A stretch of DNA of 53,605 bases from Sulfurimonas sp. (GTDB lineage: Bacteria; Campylobacterota; Campylobacteria; Campylobacterales; Sulfurimonadaceae): positions 3,231-56,835 of the forward strand of contig JAQTWZ010000010.1 in the NCBI GenBank assembly GCA_028689055.1, given 5' to 3'. This document shows positions 44,118-52,419 of this stretch, one piece after another. The first letter of the stretch is position 1, and every line of letters begins with the position of its first letter. The translations under genes were made by a program, and so were the position numbers. The notes below the pieces were generated by a model. That model was not told the DNA's origin. It worked only from the letters and a program-made list of their open reading frames with translations, and searched no databases.

Positions 44118-47006
44118 ATGTACAAGTATATAACTATGACGTCGGTTTTGTCTTTGAGTGCGGCAATGATTTTAGGTATCTCTGGTTGTAGCAGTACAGA
44201 TGAGGAGAGCAATACAGGCGTTTCTTATCTTGGAAGTGTACTTGATAGCGGGTCTTTTTTTCCATATACAGTGATGGATAATACTATCTTGGATGGTACG
44301 AAAACAGATGGTACGAAAATAGAAGTACGCAATGGCGGTTTTGGCTCTGCAGCAGCTGCTGATCCAAAAAATATCAATAGATTTTATGCATTAACAGATA
44401 GAGGTCCAAATGCTGTATATACTGGGCTAGATGGAAAAGGAATACTGTTTCCAACACCTGAATATACTCCTCGAATAGGACATTTTGAGATTCAAAGCGA
44501 TGGAACTATTAAAAAATTAGATGAAATTTTGTTTAAGGATAGAGATGGGAAAAACATTAGCGGTTTACCAAACTCTTCTTTACTTGGCGCAACAGGAGAG
44601 ATTCCATATGATAAAGATGGAGTGACTATTAAAAATTCTGATGGTTCCATAAAAACTGATGATTATGGTTTAGATTCTGAAGGTCTTGCGGTGATGCAAG
44701 ATGGAACATTTTGGGTAAGTGATGAGTATGGCCCACATATCGTGCATCTCGATGCAACTGGAAAAGAGCTAGAGAGAATTAATCCTTTTATCGCTGATAC
44801 AAGAAATAAATGGGTACTTCCAGAAGAGTTTAAATATAGACGTGCAAACCGCGGTATGGAAGGGATAGCAATTACCCCAGATCAAAAAACACTTGTAGGA
44901 ATAATGCAATCAACTATGGCACTTCCAAGTTCATCTGTACAAAAGTCTAGTATTACACGTATCGTGACAATAGACATTGAAACAGGAAAAGTTGGGCAGT
45001 ATCTATACAAACAAGATAAAAATGAAAATTCAAATTCTGAGATAGTTGCGTTAAGCAATGATAGCTTTTTGGTTATTGAACGCGATGGCTCTTTTAGTAG
45101 AGATACAGCAACAGGGCAAAAACATATTTATAAAATTACACTCAGCAGTGGAACAAATCTTGAAGAGGTGACGCTAGAAAATGGCAGGGCACAAGATGCT
45201 GCTCTAGGACTTACAATAGATGGAAAAACATTAGAGGAAACTGTAATAAATGCAAGCGGAAACTGGGATACACTTGCTATGAATGGTATTTATCCTGTTG
45301 CAAAATCTCTTGTTGTAGATATGATCAAAGAGAATAACTACATGCATGATAAGATGGAAGGACTTATCGTTTTCAACGAGAGTACGCTTGGTATATTAAA
45401 TGATGATGATTTTGCAACATGGTCAACAGCTGGTGTGTTAGAGCAAAAATATCTTGATACAGAAAAAACAAAAGTTGATATGAATACATTATATGTGGTA
45501 AATGATTTGAATTTAAGTGCTATAGATAACTCGCAACCAGTTATGCCACTTACTAAATTAGGTTCATATGCTACAAATAAAGAAGCTGGAAGTGAGATTG
45601 TTGCTTATGACAAAACTTCAAAAAGAATGTTCTCTACGAATGGAACAGAAAATAAAATAGATATCATAGATATTGAAGATGTGAAAAATCCTACACTAGT
45701 AAGTCAAATTGACCTCTCTTCATACGGAACGGGTGTAAATTCAGTAGCCGCTCATGATGGTAAGATTGCTGTGGCTGTTGAAGTAAAATCCGCAGACGGA
45801 CTGAAGACAAACTCTCAAGGCAAGGTAGTTTTTTTTGATAAAGACGGTACTTTTGAAAAGAGTGTGATAGTTGGATATCTCCCAGATATGGTGACTTTCA
45901 ATGAAGATGGTTTAAAAGTAATTGTTGCAAATGAAGGTGAGCCAAATGGCGACTATAGTGTGGATCCTATAGGTTCTATAGGTGTTATAACGGTGTCTAA
46001 TGGCTCATATGTTGATATTAATTTCTCCGGAGTATCTCTTACTGATGCAATAGATACAACCCCTGTAAGACTTGGTGAAACTCCAAGCAATGATCAGGCA
46101 AAAGATATTGAGCCAGAATATATAGCAGTGAAGGGCAATTATGCTTATGTTACACTTCAAGAGAACAATGCAATGGCAAAAGTCAATCTTACAAATAACA
46201 CTTTAGAGTATGTTAAATCATTTGGTGCAAAAAGTTGGGAGGCCAGCTCTGGAAATACTATAGATATTGAAGAAGAGGGAGCGATAAATATGAAATCATA
46301 TACAGCTCTTTTTGGTCTTTATATGCCAGATTCAATTGTTGCTTATGAGACAAATGCTGCGACATATCTTGTGACTGCAAATGAAGGTGATGGAAGAGAA
46401 TATCCTGTATCTGATATAAATTCTTCATTAAAAACAGGGGATGTACTTACGGATGAGAAAAAAATATCTAAACTCACTTTAGATTCATCTATAGCTTCTG
46501 AATATGTAAATGAGAATGACTTAAAAGTTGTTATTGATATGGGTGATATAGATAAAGATGGTGATTATGACAAGCTTTATTCCTATGGTGCAAGAAGTTT
46601 TTCAATCTGGGACGCAAATGGCACACAAATTTTTGATAGTGGTGATGAGATAGAAAAAAAAGTGGCATTGTATGAGTCTGCTCTTTTCAACCAAGATAAT
46701 GGTGCAATAGATGGAAGAAGTGGTAACAAAGGAGCTGAGCCAGAAGCACTAGCAATAGGATATATAAATGGTAAAACGGTTGCGTTTGTTGGTCTTGAGC
46801 GTCAAAATGCGATAGTAATGTATGATATTACAACGCCAAATAAAGCAAAATTTTTGGCTTATATCAAAACAGGCAATGAGGGTGATATATCAGCAGAGGG
46901 AATGAAATTTATTCCAGCATCCCAATCTCCAAATGGAAAAAATCTACTCCTTGTATCCTATGAAATAAGTGGTTCTGCAGTTGTTTATGAAATAAAAAAT
47001 TTATAA
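44118..47006 (+). CDS. Lipoprotein: phytase-like esterase plus choice-of-anchor I domains
   Basis: A 962-residue protein with a lipoprotein signal (SAAMILGISGC, lipobox Cys). Residues about 35-430 match the esterase-like-activity-of-phytase propeller (FYALTDRGPNA, DSEGLAVMQDGTFWVSDEYGPHI, NRGMEGIAITPD). Residues about 480-960 match the choice-of-anchor I family (SEIVAYDKTSKRMFSTNG, VIVANEGEPNGDYSVDP, GAEPEALAIGYINGKTVAFVGLER). These two usually occur as separate proteins. It is likely a surface or periplasmic phosphoester enzyme; activity is unproven. AGGAG precedes the ATG. It lacks AAACGCAG, unlike its neighbours. Confidence 0.85.
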   Translation: MYKYITMTSVLSLSAAMILGISGCSSTDEESNTGVSYLGSVLDSGSFFPYTVMDNTILDGTKTDGTKIEVRNGGFGSAAAADPKNINRFYALTDRGPNAVYTGLDGKGILFPTPEYTPRIGHFEIQSDGTIKKLDEILFKDRDGKNISGLPNSSLLGATGEIPYDKDGVTIKNSDGSIKTDDYGLDSEGLAVMQDGTFWVSDEYGPHIVHLDATGKELERINPFIADTRNKWVLPEEFKYRRANRGMEGIAITPDQKTLVGIMQSTMALPSSSVQKSSITRIVTIDIETGKVGQYLYKQDKNENSNSEIVALSNDSFLVIERDGSFSRDTATGQKHIYKITLSSGTNLEEVTLENGRAQDAALGLTIDGKTLEETVINASGNWDTLAMNGIYPVAKSLVVDMIKENNYMHDKMEGLIVFNESTLGILNDDDFATWSTAGVLEQKYLDTEKTKVDMNTLYVVNDLNLSAIDNSQPVMPLTKLGSYATNKEAGSEIVAYDKTSKRMFSTNGTENKIDIIDIEDVKNPTLVSQIDLSSYGTGVNSVAAHDGKIAVAVEVKSADGLKTNSQGKVVFFDKDGTFEKSVIVGYLPDMVTFNEDGLKVIVANEGEPNGDYSVDPIGSIGVITVSNGSYVDINFSGVSLTDAIDTTPVRLGETPSNDQAKDIEPEYIAVKGNYAYVTLQENNAMAKVNLTNNTLEYVKSFGAKSWEASSGNTIDIEEEGAINMKSYTALFGLYMPDSIVAYETNAATYLVTANEGDGREYPVSDINSSLKTGDVLTDEKKISKLTLDSSIASEYVNENDLKVVIDMGDIDKDGDYDKLYSYGARSFSIWDANGTQIFDSGDEIEKKVALYESALFNQDNGAIDGRSGNKGAEPEALAIGYINGKTVAFVGLERQNAIVMYDITTPNKAKFLAYIKTGNEGDISAEGMKFIPASQSPNGKNLLLVSYEISGSAVVYEIKNL

Positions 47007-47020
47007 TAGTTGCTAGCGTT

Positions 47021-47929
47021 TTATAAAAACGCAAGTAGCTTCACTGCGACAAAGATGATCCCCAAAAAGAAAACTGAAGAGATAAAGACCAAAGCAGTCA
47101 CGACTCTGGGGCTGCAGTCGTAGAGTGAAGCAAGATTGACATTTGCCACGGCGAGAGGCATCATGAGCTCTATAAAAATAATCCCTTTTATCATCGGCTC
47201 GATATCGATGCGAGAGAGAATAATAAACGCAATAAGAGGTAAAAGTAAAAACTTCAACGCCAGTACCCAAAGTACAAGGGTTTTGTTTATCTCTGCTATT
47301 TTTGTACCATAAAGATAGATACCAAACAAAAAAAGCTGCATGGTCATCGAAGCATAAGCTCCCATCATGAGCGTGTTCAAAACATTTGCAGAAGGCTCAT
47401 AACCATAAATACTCAGAGCGATAGCAAGCAAAGCTGCCCAGAGAATAGGGAGTTTGACTATGTTGATCAAAGATGTCCGTGTATCAAAACTGCCACGCGA
47501 ATAGTAAAATACTCCAATGGTATAGACGACAAACACATTTACAAGGTTGACAACCGTTGTGTAGGGGATGGAAGCCTCTCCAAAGATGGCGATGTTTATC
47601 GGTATGCCGAGATTTCCTGTGTTGCCTATGATAGCGGCGACTGTGGCAATAGAGTACTCTTTTTTATTCTCAAACAAAAATTTCGCACCAAACGCAGCTA
47701 GAATAACTACAAACGCAACAATCAGCAGATAGAGCGAAGGAGCGTAGAGGAGAGTGATATCTATGGGACGGATGAGAAGTCCCCAAAAAGTCAAAAAGAC
47801 TTGCAGAAAATAGACATTGACAAGGGTGATGGTCTTATCATCTATCTCTTCTTTGAAACTCATCTTGGCAATAAAACCGATGAGGATAAAAATATAAACA
47901 CCAAGAATAGAAAATAGTATTGAACTCAT
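47021..47929 (-). CDS. AEC-family (auxin efflux carrier-like) transporter
   Basis: A 302-residue membrane protein with about ten segments; the GNTGNLGIPI motif and the C-terminal LMMPLAVANVNLASLY are typical of AEC permeases, which export small carboxylates or related compounds. The substrate is unknown. It diverges from the thioredoxin-like gene. Confidence 0.9.
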   Translation of the reverse strand: MSSILFSILGVYIFILIGFIAKMSFKEEIDDKTITLVNVYFLQVFLTFWGLLIRPIDITLLYAPSLYLLIVAFVVILAAFGAKFLFENKKEYSIATVAAIIGNTGNLGIPINIAIFGEASIPYTTVVNLVNVFVVYTIGVFYYSRGSFDTRTSLINIVKLPILWAALLAIALSIYGYEPSANVLNTLMMGAYASMTMQLFLFGIYLYGTKIAEINKTLVLWVLALKFLLLPLIAFIILSRIDIEPMIKGIIFIELMMPLAVANVNLASLYDCSPRVVTALVFISSVFFLGIIFVAVKLLAFL

Positions 47930-47973
47930 GAGGGATTATATTATAATTGCGCAATATAAAGAAAGGTATAGCG

Positions 47974-48294
47974 ATGCAAACTATAGAAAATATTGAGAAG
48001 ATTATAGATGAAAATATCGCGGTGATGCTTTATTTCTCAGCACCAACTTGTAATGTCTGCCACGCACTCAAACCAAAACTCCTTGAAGCGATTGACGCAA
48101 ATTTTGAAAAGTTTGAGATAATAAGTATTGATACATCCATCGAACAAGAGACAGCGGCGCATTTCAGCGTTTTTACTATTCCTACAGTTTTGGTCTTCCT
48201 CGATGGTAAAGAGTTCCTAAGGAAATCCCGTCACATGAGCGTAGATGAAGTTATCCGCGAAATCAAACGTCCATATGAGATTATGAATTCGTAA
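47974..48294 (+). CDS. Thioredoxin-like protein
   Basis: A 106-residue thioredoxin fold with active site TCNVC in place of WCGPC and the cis-Pro loop FTIPTVLVF. A TTG upstream would add nine residues, but it lies in the promoter; ATG 47974 with AAAGG is chosen. TATAAT is at about 47941. It probably acts as a thiol-disulfide exchange protein in the cytoplasm. Confidence 0.88.
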   Translation: MQTIENIEKIIDENIAVMLYFSAPTCNVCHALKPKLLEAIDANFEKFEIISIDTSIEQETAAHFSVFTIPTVLVFLDGKEFLRKSRHMSVDEVIREIKRPYEIMNS

Positions 48295-48349
48295 ATCTTG
48301 TTTTTAAAGAAATTCCGGAGTACAATGAGAAAAAGTACAAGGAATAAGC

Positions 48350-48613
48350 ATGAGTCATAAGCATATTAAAAAGATAGAAAAAGTGTTTGAACATCCGGTT
48401 GCGACGGATTTGGATTCGAGAAAATTGGTGGCTGCGTTGGAACATTTTGGATGCAGTGTCGAGCAGACAAAAAGTAATAAGTTGAAGATATCTTATGATG
48501 ATAAAGAGTTTGTTTTGGGCTTGCACCATTCTGGCAATTTGTCCAAAGATGAAGTCGTAGGATTGCGTCATTACCTTGAAGAGATTGGGCTTACTCCAGC
48601 AAAATTGGCTTAG
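48350..48613 (+). CDS. HicA-like small protein
   Basis: An 87-residue protein whose sequence (RKLVAALEHFGCSVEQTKSNKLKISYDDKEFVLGLHHSGNLSKDEV) follows the HicA-type dsRBD-like fold, including a His near the expected catalytic place (LHHSG). No HicB antitoxin gene is adjacent, so it is either an orphan or a non-toxin relative. AAGGAATAAGC precedes the ATG. Confidence 0.6.
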   Translation: MSHKHIKKIEKVFEHPVATDLDSRKLVAALEHFGCSVEQTKSNKLKISYDDKEFVLGLHHSGNLSKDEVVGLRHYLEEIGLTPAKLA

Positions 48614-48734
48614 TAGATATAATAAAACATTATATAAAACAGCTTAAAAAAAGTAAGTAGCAAAGAATACTAATAGTGTTAGGATAGTAACGAGGGATAT
48701 ACTCTCCATAGATTTTATCTTTTGGAGGTGTGAT

Positions 48735-49304
48735 ATGAAATTTTTTACTCTTGCGTTTATTTCTCTATTTTTTGGTGTGGGTTCGCTTCTTGGTGCTGCG
48801 TTTACAGTGGACGGTTCACATACAAATGTTGCTTTTAAAGTCAAACATATGATGATAAGTACAGTCAACGGTGAATTTCAAAAGTTCAGCGGTAGCTTTG
48901 AACTTGATGATAAAACAAAAGCACTCAAAGCTCTTAGCGGTGATATAGATGTCGCTTCTATCAATACAAATATCGATAAAAGAGACGAACATCTTCGTTC
49001 AGATGAGCTTTTTGATGCACAAAAATATCCAAAAATCACTTTTGTATTAGACAAAGTCAAAGGTGACAAAGTCTATGGGAAACTGACTATAAAAGATGTT
49101 ACGAAAGATGTGGTTCTTGATTATGAGTTTGGCGGCATCGTCAAAGATCCTTGGGGCAATACACGCGCAGGTCTCTCACTCAGTGGAGAAATCAACAGAC
49201 TAGACTATAATATCAAATGGAATAAAGTGCTTGAAACGGGTGGTGTTGCCGTGAGTGAAAAAGTGAAACTCGAAATTAATATCGAAGGTATCGAAGCAAA
49301 ATAG
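48735..49304 (+). CDS. YceI-family periplasmic lipid-binding protein
   Basis: A 189-residue protein with signal peptide (KFFTLAFISLFFGVGSLLGA) and YceI motifs (FTVDGSHTNVAFKVKHMMIS, DEHLRSDELFDAQKYPKITF). The family is a lipocalin-like barrel that binds isoprenoid-type lipids. GGAGG precedes the ATG. The stop overlaps a hairpin shared with the convergent methyltransferase. Confidence 0.93.
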   Translation: MKFFTLAFISLFFGVGSLLGAAFTVDGSHTNVAFKVKHMMISTVNGEFQKFSGSFELDDKTKALKALSGDIDVASINTNIDKRDEHLRSDELFDAQKYPKITFVLDKVKGDKVYGKLTIKDVTKDVVLDYEFGGIVKDPWGNTRAGLSLSGEINRLDYNIKWNKVLETGGVAVSEKVKLEINIEGIEAK

Positions 49305-49311
49305 CTTCGAT
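49290..49311. terminator. Hairpin overlapping YceI stop codon
   Basis: ATCGAAGC (49290-49297) pairs with GCTTCGAT (49304-49311) around a 6-base loop, between convergent genes. Confidence 0.5.
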
Positions 49312-49316
49312 GTACC

Positions 49317-50066
49317 CTAACGCATAAACGCGATGAGTGAAGCGGTTACTGCGACATTAAGTGATTCTACGCCGCGTTTCATAGGAATTGCAAGTGTGTC
49401 ATTACAAAGTTTTGCAACTTCAGGACTGACTCCTTCGCTTTCATTTCCCAAAACAAATATCGACTTTTGAGTAACTTTCAAATCATAAATACTGTGCGTC
49501 GCATGTGAAGAGAGGGCATAGATTTTTGTGTCATGTAATTCGCCGAGTATATCTTCCAAAGCGTTACAGTAGTACAAGGGTAACTTAAAAAGCGTTCCGG
49601 CACTTGCTTTGATGACAAGTGGGGAAATCTTTGCCGAACTTTTTTTTGGAAGTATGACGCCGTCTATATCTCCAGCCGCACATGAGCGGATGATCATCCC
49701 AAGGTTTTGAGGGTTTTGTATCCCATCAAGGGCTATAAGCCGAAAAGATTTGAGGTTTTTTATCTCTTTTGCGTTTGTGTAGCTTTGCGCGATAATATCT
49801 ATAGCTACACCTTGATCTTGTTTTGCATTTTTACTGATACGGCTGAGAGCATTTTTGTCATGAGTACTTATCTCTATATTTCTTTCTTTTGCAAGGCTAA
49901 GTATTTCCGCAATAGCACCGTCTTGTTTGTTAGAACTTGCCATGTGAAGTTTGTGGATTTTCACGCTTTTATCTTGAAGAATCTCTATGACAACATTTCT
50001 TCCATAAAGCGTGATGATTTTCTCAAAATACGCTTTTTTATCTAAATACTCTTGTGAATCTTTCAA
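49317..50066 (-). CDS. SpoU/TrmH-family RNA 2'-O-methyltransferase
   Basis: A 249-residue protein. The N-terminal substrate domain (YGRNVVIEILQ) is followed by the SPOUT knot motifs: ALDGIQNPQNLGMIIRSC, FVLGNESEGVSPEV and IPMKRGVESLNVAVTASL. This is the RlmB-like layout, predicted to methylate a ribose in 23S rRNA or tRNA; the target is not certain. Confidence 0.92.
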   Translation of the reverse strand: MKDSQEYLDKKAYFEKIITLYGRNVVIEILQDKSVKIHKLHMASSNKQDGAIAEILSLAKERNIEISTHDKNALSRISKNAKQDQGVAIDIIAQSYTNAKEIKNLKSFRLIALDGIQNPQNLGMIIRSCAAGDIDGVILPKKSSAKISPLVIKASAGTLFKLPLYYCNALEDILGELHDTKIYALSSHATHSIYDLKVTQKSIFVLGNESEGVSPEVAKLCNDTLAIPMKRGVESLNVAVTASLIAFMR

Positions 50067-50131
50067 AATCTGCCTTTAGTTTACTTTTGGAACGTATTTT
50101 ACACTATTTTCATACTATCTTTTGAGAGGAT

Positions 50132-50857
50132 TTAGAGGATGTTGTAAACTATCTCTGTTTTCTTTTTGACGACTTTTATCTCAGCAACACTCAGACCTTC
50201 TATCTCAAGTGACATAAACTCTTTGAGGGAGTTGATGTTGTATTTCGCAAGTTCGCGCAAAACTTTGCCTCTGTATGCCTTCGCCCAATGACTCACGCTT
50301 TTCCCCTCTTTTAAAAATTTAAGTGTCGTGTAGTTTTTATTGACTTTATAAAATTTGTCATAATAACCGGCACGAAGGTCTAAGATCTCGTCATGAGCGA
50401 GATACAAATCCAGTTGGTAGGAAAATCTTTCTCTGTAAAATTTATCAGGTTCTATTGTTCCTATGGCGTTTGTTTGTTTGACTTTATAATTTGCAATCGT
50501 ATCCGAGCCAAGAACAGCCCCGTAAAGGTTTGAAAATATGATGGTGTTCTGTTTAAGATACTCTTGCGAAGCCTTTTCAAGTGAAGCAAAATCAAGATAT
50601 TCATACGCTACGCCACTGTAGCGTTCAATGGCGCACATGAGCGGGGAGGCAAAGAGGTCTTCTATGTAAGGCTCACAATCCTCAAATTTTTTAAGTCCGA
50701 AAAGTTTGAGTATATTCTTTTCGTTGCCGCTCATGATGATTGCATTGTATTGATTTAGGATTTCATCTCTTGCTGCGTTGGAGCCGAGTAACTCTTTCTT
50801 TTTTTCAGTACCGCCGCTTAGTTTTCCCTCAGAAGGAGAAAATAGAATTTTTAACAT
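50132..50857 (-). CDS. yaaA: Peroxide stress protein YaaA (DUF328)
   Basis: A protein of about 241 residues starting MLKILFSPSEGKLSGG, with YSGVAYEYLDF, LYGAVLGSDTI and RAGYYDKFYKV typical of YaaA, which limits iron-driven oxidative damage. An in-frame ATG further up (50899) is possible, but ATG 50857 with AAAGG spacing fits the family start. Confidence 0.9.
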   Translation of the reverse strand: MLKILFSPSEGKLSGGTEKKKELLGSNAARDEILNQYNAIIMSGNEKNILKLFGLKKFEDCEPYIEDLFASPLMCAIERYSGVAYEYLDFASLEKASQEYLKQNTIIFSNLYGAVLGSDTIANYKVKQTNAIGTIEPDKFYRERFSYQLDLYLAHDEILDLRAGYYDKFYKVNKNYTTLKFLKEGKSVSHWAKAYRGKVLRELAKYNINSLKEFMSLEIEGLSVAEIKVVKKKTEIVYNIL

Positions 50858-50934
50858 ACATAACCTTTTAATTTTCATCTTATATAATGATATAATCAAG
50901 GAAAATTATACTCAAGCTTAACCAATAAAGCTTA

Positions 50935-51738
50935 GTGAATAAAATAAGTGTAGCTGAGATGAAAAACAAAATCAAAATATTGGGTGCATACGGAAGCAGA
51001 GCTAAAGGATTTGGTACAAGTTCCTTTTATCTCAATACCGCTCATGTCATAGATGCAGGTAATCTTCTCAATACATTGCAAGATGCCTGTGCGGATATAG
51101 AAAATATATGGCTCACGCATTCACACCTCGATCATATAGCCGACATAGCGTATATATTGGATAATTATTACATACAAAGAAAAAAACCACTCAATATACT
51201 TGGACTCAGCACAACGCTAAACGCAATCAAAAAACATTTTTTAAATGATGTCATCTGGCCTGATTTTTCAAAGATTAAACTTCACAATTCAGATGAGATG
51301 TGTGTAACATATACAAATATAATATTGGGGGAGACCTATACACTTCAAGAGGGTGAATATTTAAAAGCAGTAGCAACTGACCATACAGTTCCAAGTTGTG
51401 GATATGTATATACAAAAAATCAAAGCAGCATCATCATATCAGCGGATACATATTCTCTAACAGAGATCATCAAAGAAATCAATGAAAATGATTTGATAAA
51501 CGCAGCAATCATTGAGTGCTCATTTACATCAAATATGCAAAAACTTGCTTTTGAGAGTAAGCACCTAACACCAAAAATCTTGTTTGAAGAGATAAAAAAG
51601 ATAAAAAAAGATGAAATTAAGCTCTATATTAATCATATGAAACCGAGTTTATTAGAAAAAATAACAGAAGAAATCGCACAAAATAGGGATAAATACGAGA
51701 TATTTATACTAAAAGATGAAGAAATTATAAACTTTTAG
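50935..51738 (+). CDS. MBL-fold phosphodiesterase-like hydrolase
   Basis: A 267-residue metallo-beta-lactamase fold with the metal motif THSHLDHIAD, then H in TDHTVPS, D in ISADTYS and a late H in YINHMKPS. The size and order recall class II 3',5'-cyclic-nucleotide phosphodiesterases. The start may be GTG 50935 or ATG 50959; neither has a strong ribosome site. TATAAT lies at about 50890. Confidence 0.75.
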   Translation: MNKISVAEMKNKIKILGAYGSRAKGFGTSSFYLNTAHVIDAGNLLNTLQDACADIENIWLTHSHLDHIADIAYILDNYYIQRKKPLNILGLSTTLNAIKKHFLNDVIWPDFSKIKLHNSDEMCVTYTNIILGETYTLQEGEYLKAVATDHTVPSCGYVYTKNQSSIIISADTYSLTEIIKEINENDLINAAIIECSFTSNMQKLAFESKHLTPKILFEEIKKIKKDEIKLYINHMKPSLLEKITEEIAQNRDKYEIFILKDEEIINF

Positions 51739-51747
51739 CCAAATGTC

Positions 51748-51776
51748 TTGACATTGGAAATATATTGCACTATAAT
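51748..51776 (+). promoter_or_regulatory. Consensus sigma-70 promoter of the tRNA-tuf cluster
   Basis: A perfect TTGACA (51748-51753) and a perfect TATAAT (51771-51776) with a 17-base spacer. Transcription should begin near 51783, about 10 bases before the first tRNA. It is the best promoter in the window, as expected for a stable-RNA operon. Confidence 0.9.
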
Positions 51777-51793
51777 TCTGGCTCAAATTCGAT

Positions 51794-51870
51794 GCCGACA
51801 TAGCTCAGTTGGCTAGAGCAGCTGATTTGTAATCAGCAGGCCCGGGGTTCGAATCCTCGTGTCGGCACCA
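51794..51870 (+). tRNA. tRNA-Thr (TGT)
   Basis: 77 bases with encoded CCA. Acceptor GCCGACA pairs with TGTCGGC; the D-arm AGCTCAGTTGGCTAGAGC, the anticodon loop TTTGTAA and a T-arm with GGTTCGAATCC are all present. Confidence 0.95.
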
Positions 51871-51927
51871 TTGAATTTTGAATATTAGAAACAGTGTTAG
51901 ACCAGATAAAACATATAATTATGTAAT

Positions 51928-52012
51928 GGTGAGATAGTCAAGTGGCCAACGACGGCGGACTGTAAATCCGCTCCCTACGGGTTCAGAGGTTCGACTCCTC
52001 TTCTCACCACCA
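51928..52012 (+). tRNA. tRNA-Tyr (GTA)
   Basis: 85 bases with encoded CCA and a long variable arm. Acceptor GGTGAGA pairs with TCTCACC; the anticodon loop is CTGTAAA and the T-loop is GGTTCGACTCC. Confidence 0.95.
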
Positions 52013-52025
52013 TTCAATGGCACAT

Positions 52026-52102
52026 GCGGGCGTAGCTCAGTTGGCTAGAGCGTCAGCCTTCCAAGCTGAGGGTCGAGGGTTCGAGTCCCTTCACCCGCTC
52101 CA
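52026..52102 (+). tRNA. tRNA-Gly (TCC)
   Basis: 77 bases with encoded CCA. The anticodon loop is CTTCCAA. The acceptor stem GCGGGCG/CACCCGC has one C-A mismatch at the sixth pair; the other arms are regular. Confidence 0.93.
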
Positions 52103-52247
52103 TTGAAACTCTGGAAGCTGAAGTACAAATTCACCCTACTTCATACTACTATATACAATAGAGATATTTATATAGAAATCTAATCATTTAAAACTAATAT
52201 TGTTACTGAATTATGCAATTATTGCTTGTTCTTATATCAAATTTTAT

Positions 52248-52322
<75 letters not shown>

Positions 52323-52376
52323 GAACATAAAAATAATATGTTTTGTTTTGATTAAGCAATAATTGAATAATTTTTG

Positions 52377-52383
52377 GGTATAA
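52377..52383 (+). promoter_or_regulatory. -10 box before tuf
   Basis: GTATAATTCC, just upstream of tuf and after the last tRNA, looks like an internal -10 that gives tuf extra transcription. No clear -35 is visible. Confidence 0.45.
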
Positions 52384-52419
52384 TTCCATTTCTATTCACA
52401 AATTAAGTCGGAGGACACA

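Larger units (their letters stand above)
317..51046. repeat. Dispersed 8-base word CATGAGCG (26 copies)
   Basis: Plus-strand starts: 3130, 5602, 5746, 6061, 12201, 16383, 20852, 43663, 47366, 48234, 49681, 50392, 50636. Minus-strand copies (CGCTCATG) start at 317, 4340, 4472, 5608, 17939, 24168, 39572, 41231, 41519, 43427, 45749, 50728, 51039. The strands are balanced. None lies between 6069 and 12200 or between 24176 and 39571. Counted by eye. Confidence 0.85.
365..51505. repeat. Dispersed 8-base word AAACGCAG (45 copies)
   Basis: Plus-strand starts: 1851, 5093, 5170, 11354, 11825, 11954, 13563, 15230, 17850, 18105, 19786, 20268, 20704, 21133, 23576, 23594, 24950, 25466, 28671, 28701, 37048, 37600, 40650, 41823, 42558, 43071, 47690, 51498. 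Minus-strand copies (CTGCGTTT) start at 365, 401, 12380, 13025, 13985, 16304, 23237, 24935, 25039, 36012, 37947, 38043, 41297, 41783, 43529, 43587, 48796. Nearly all lie in coding DNA. Counted by eye, so one or two may be missed. Confidence 0.9.
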
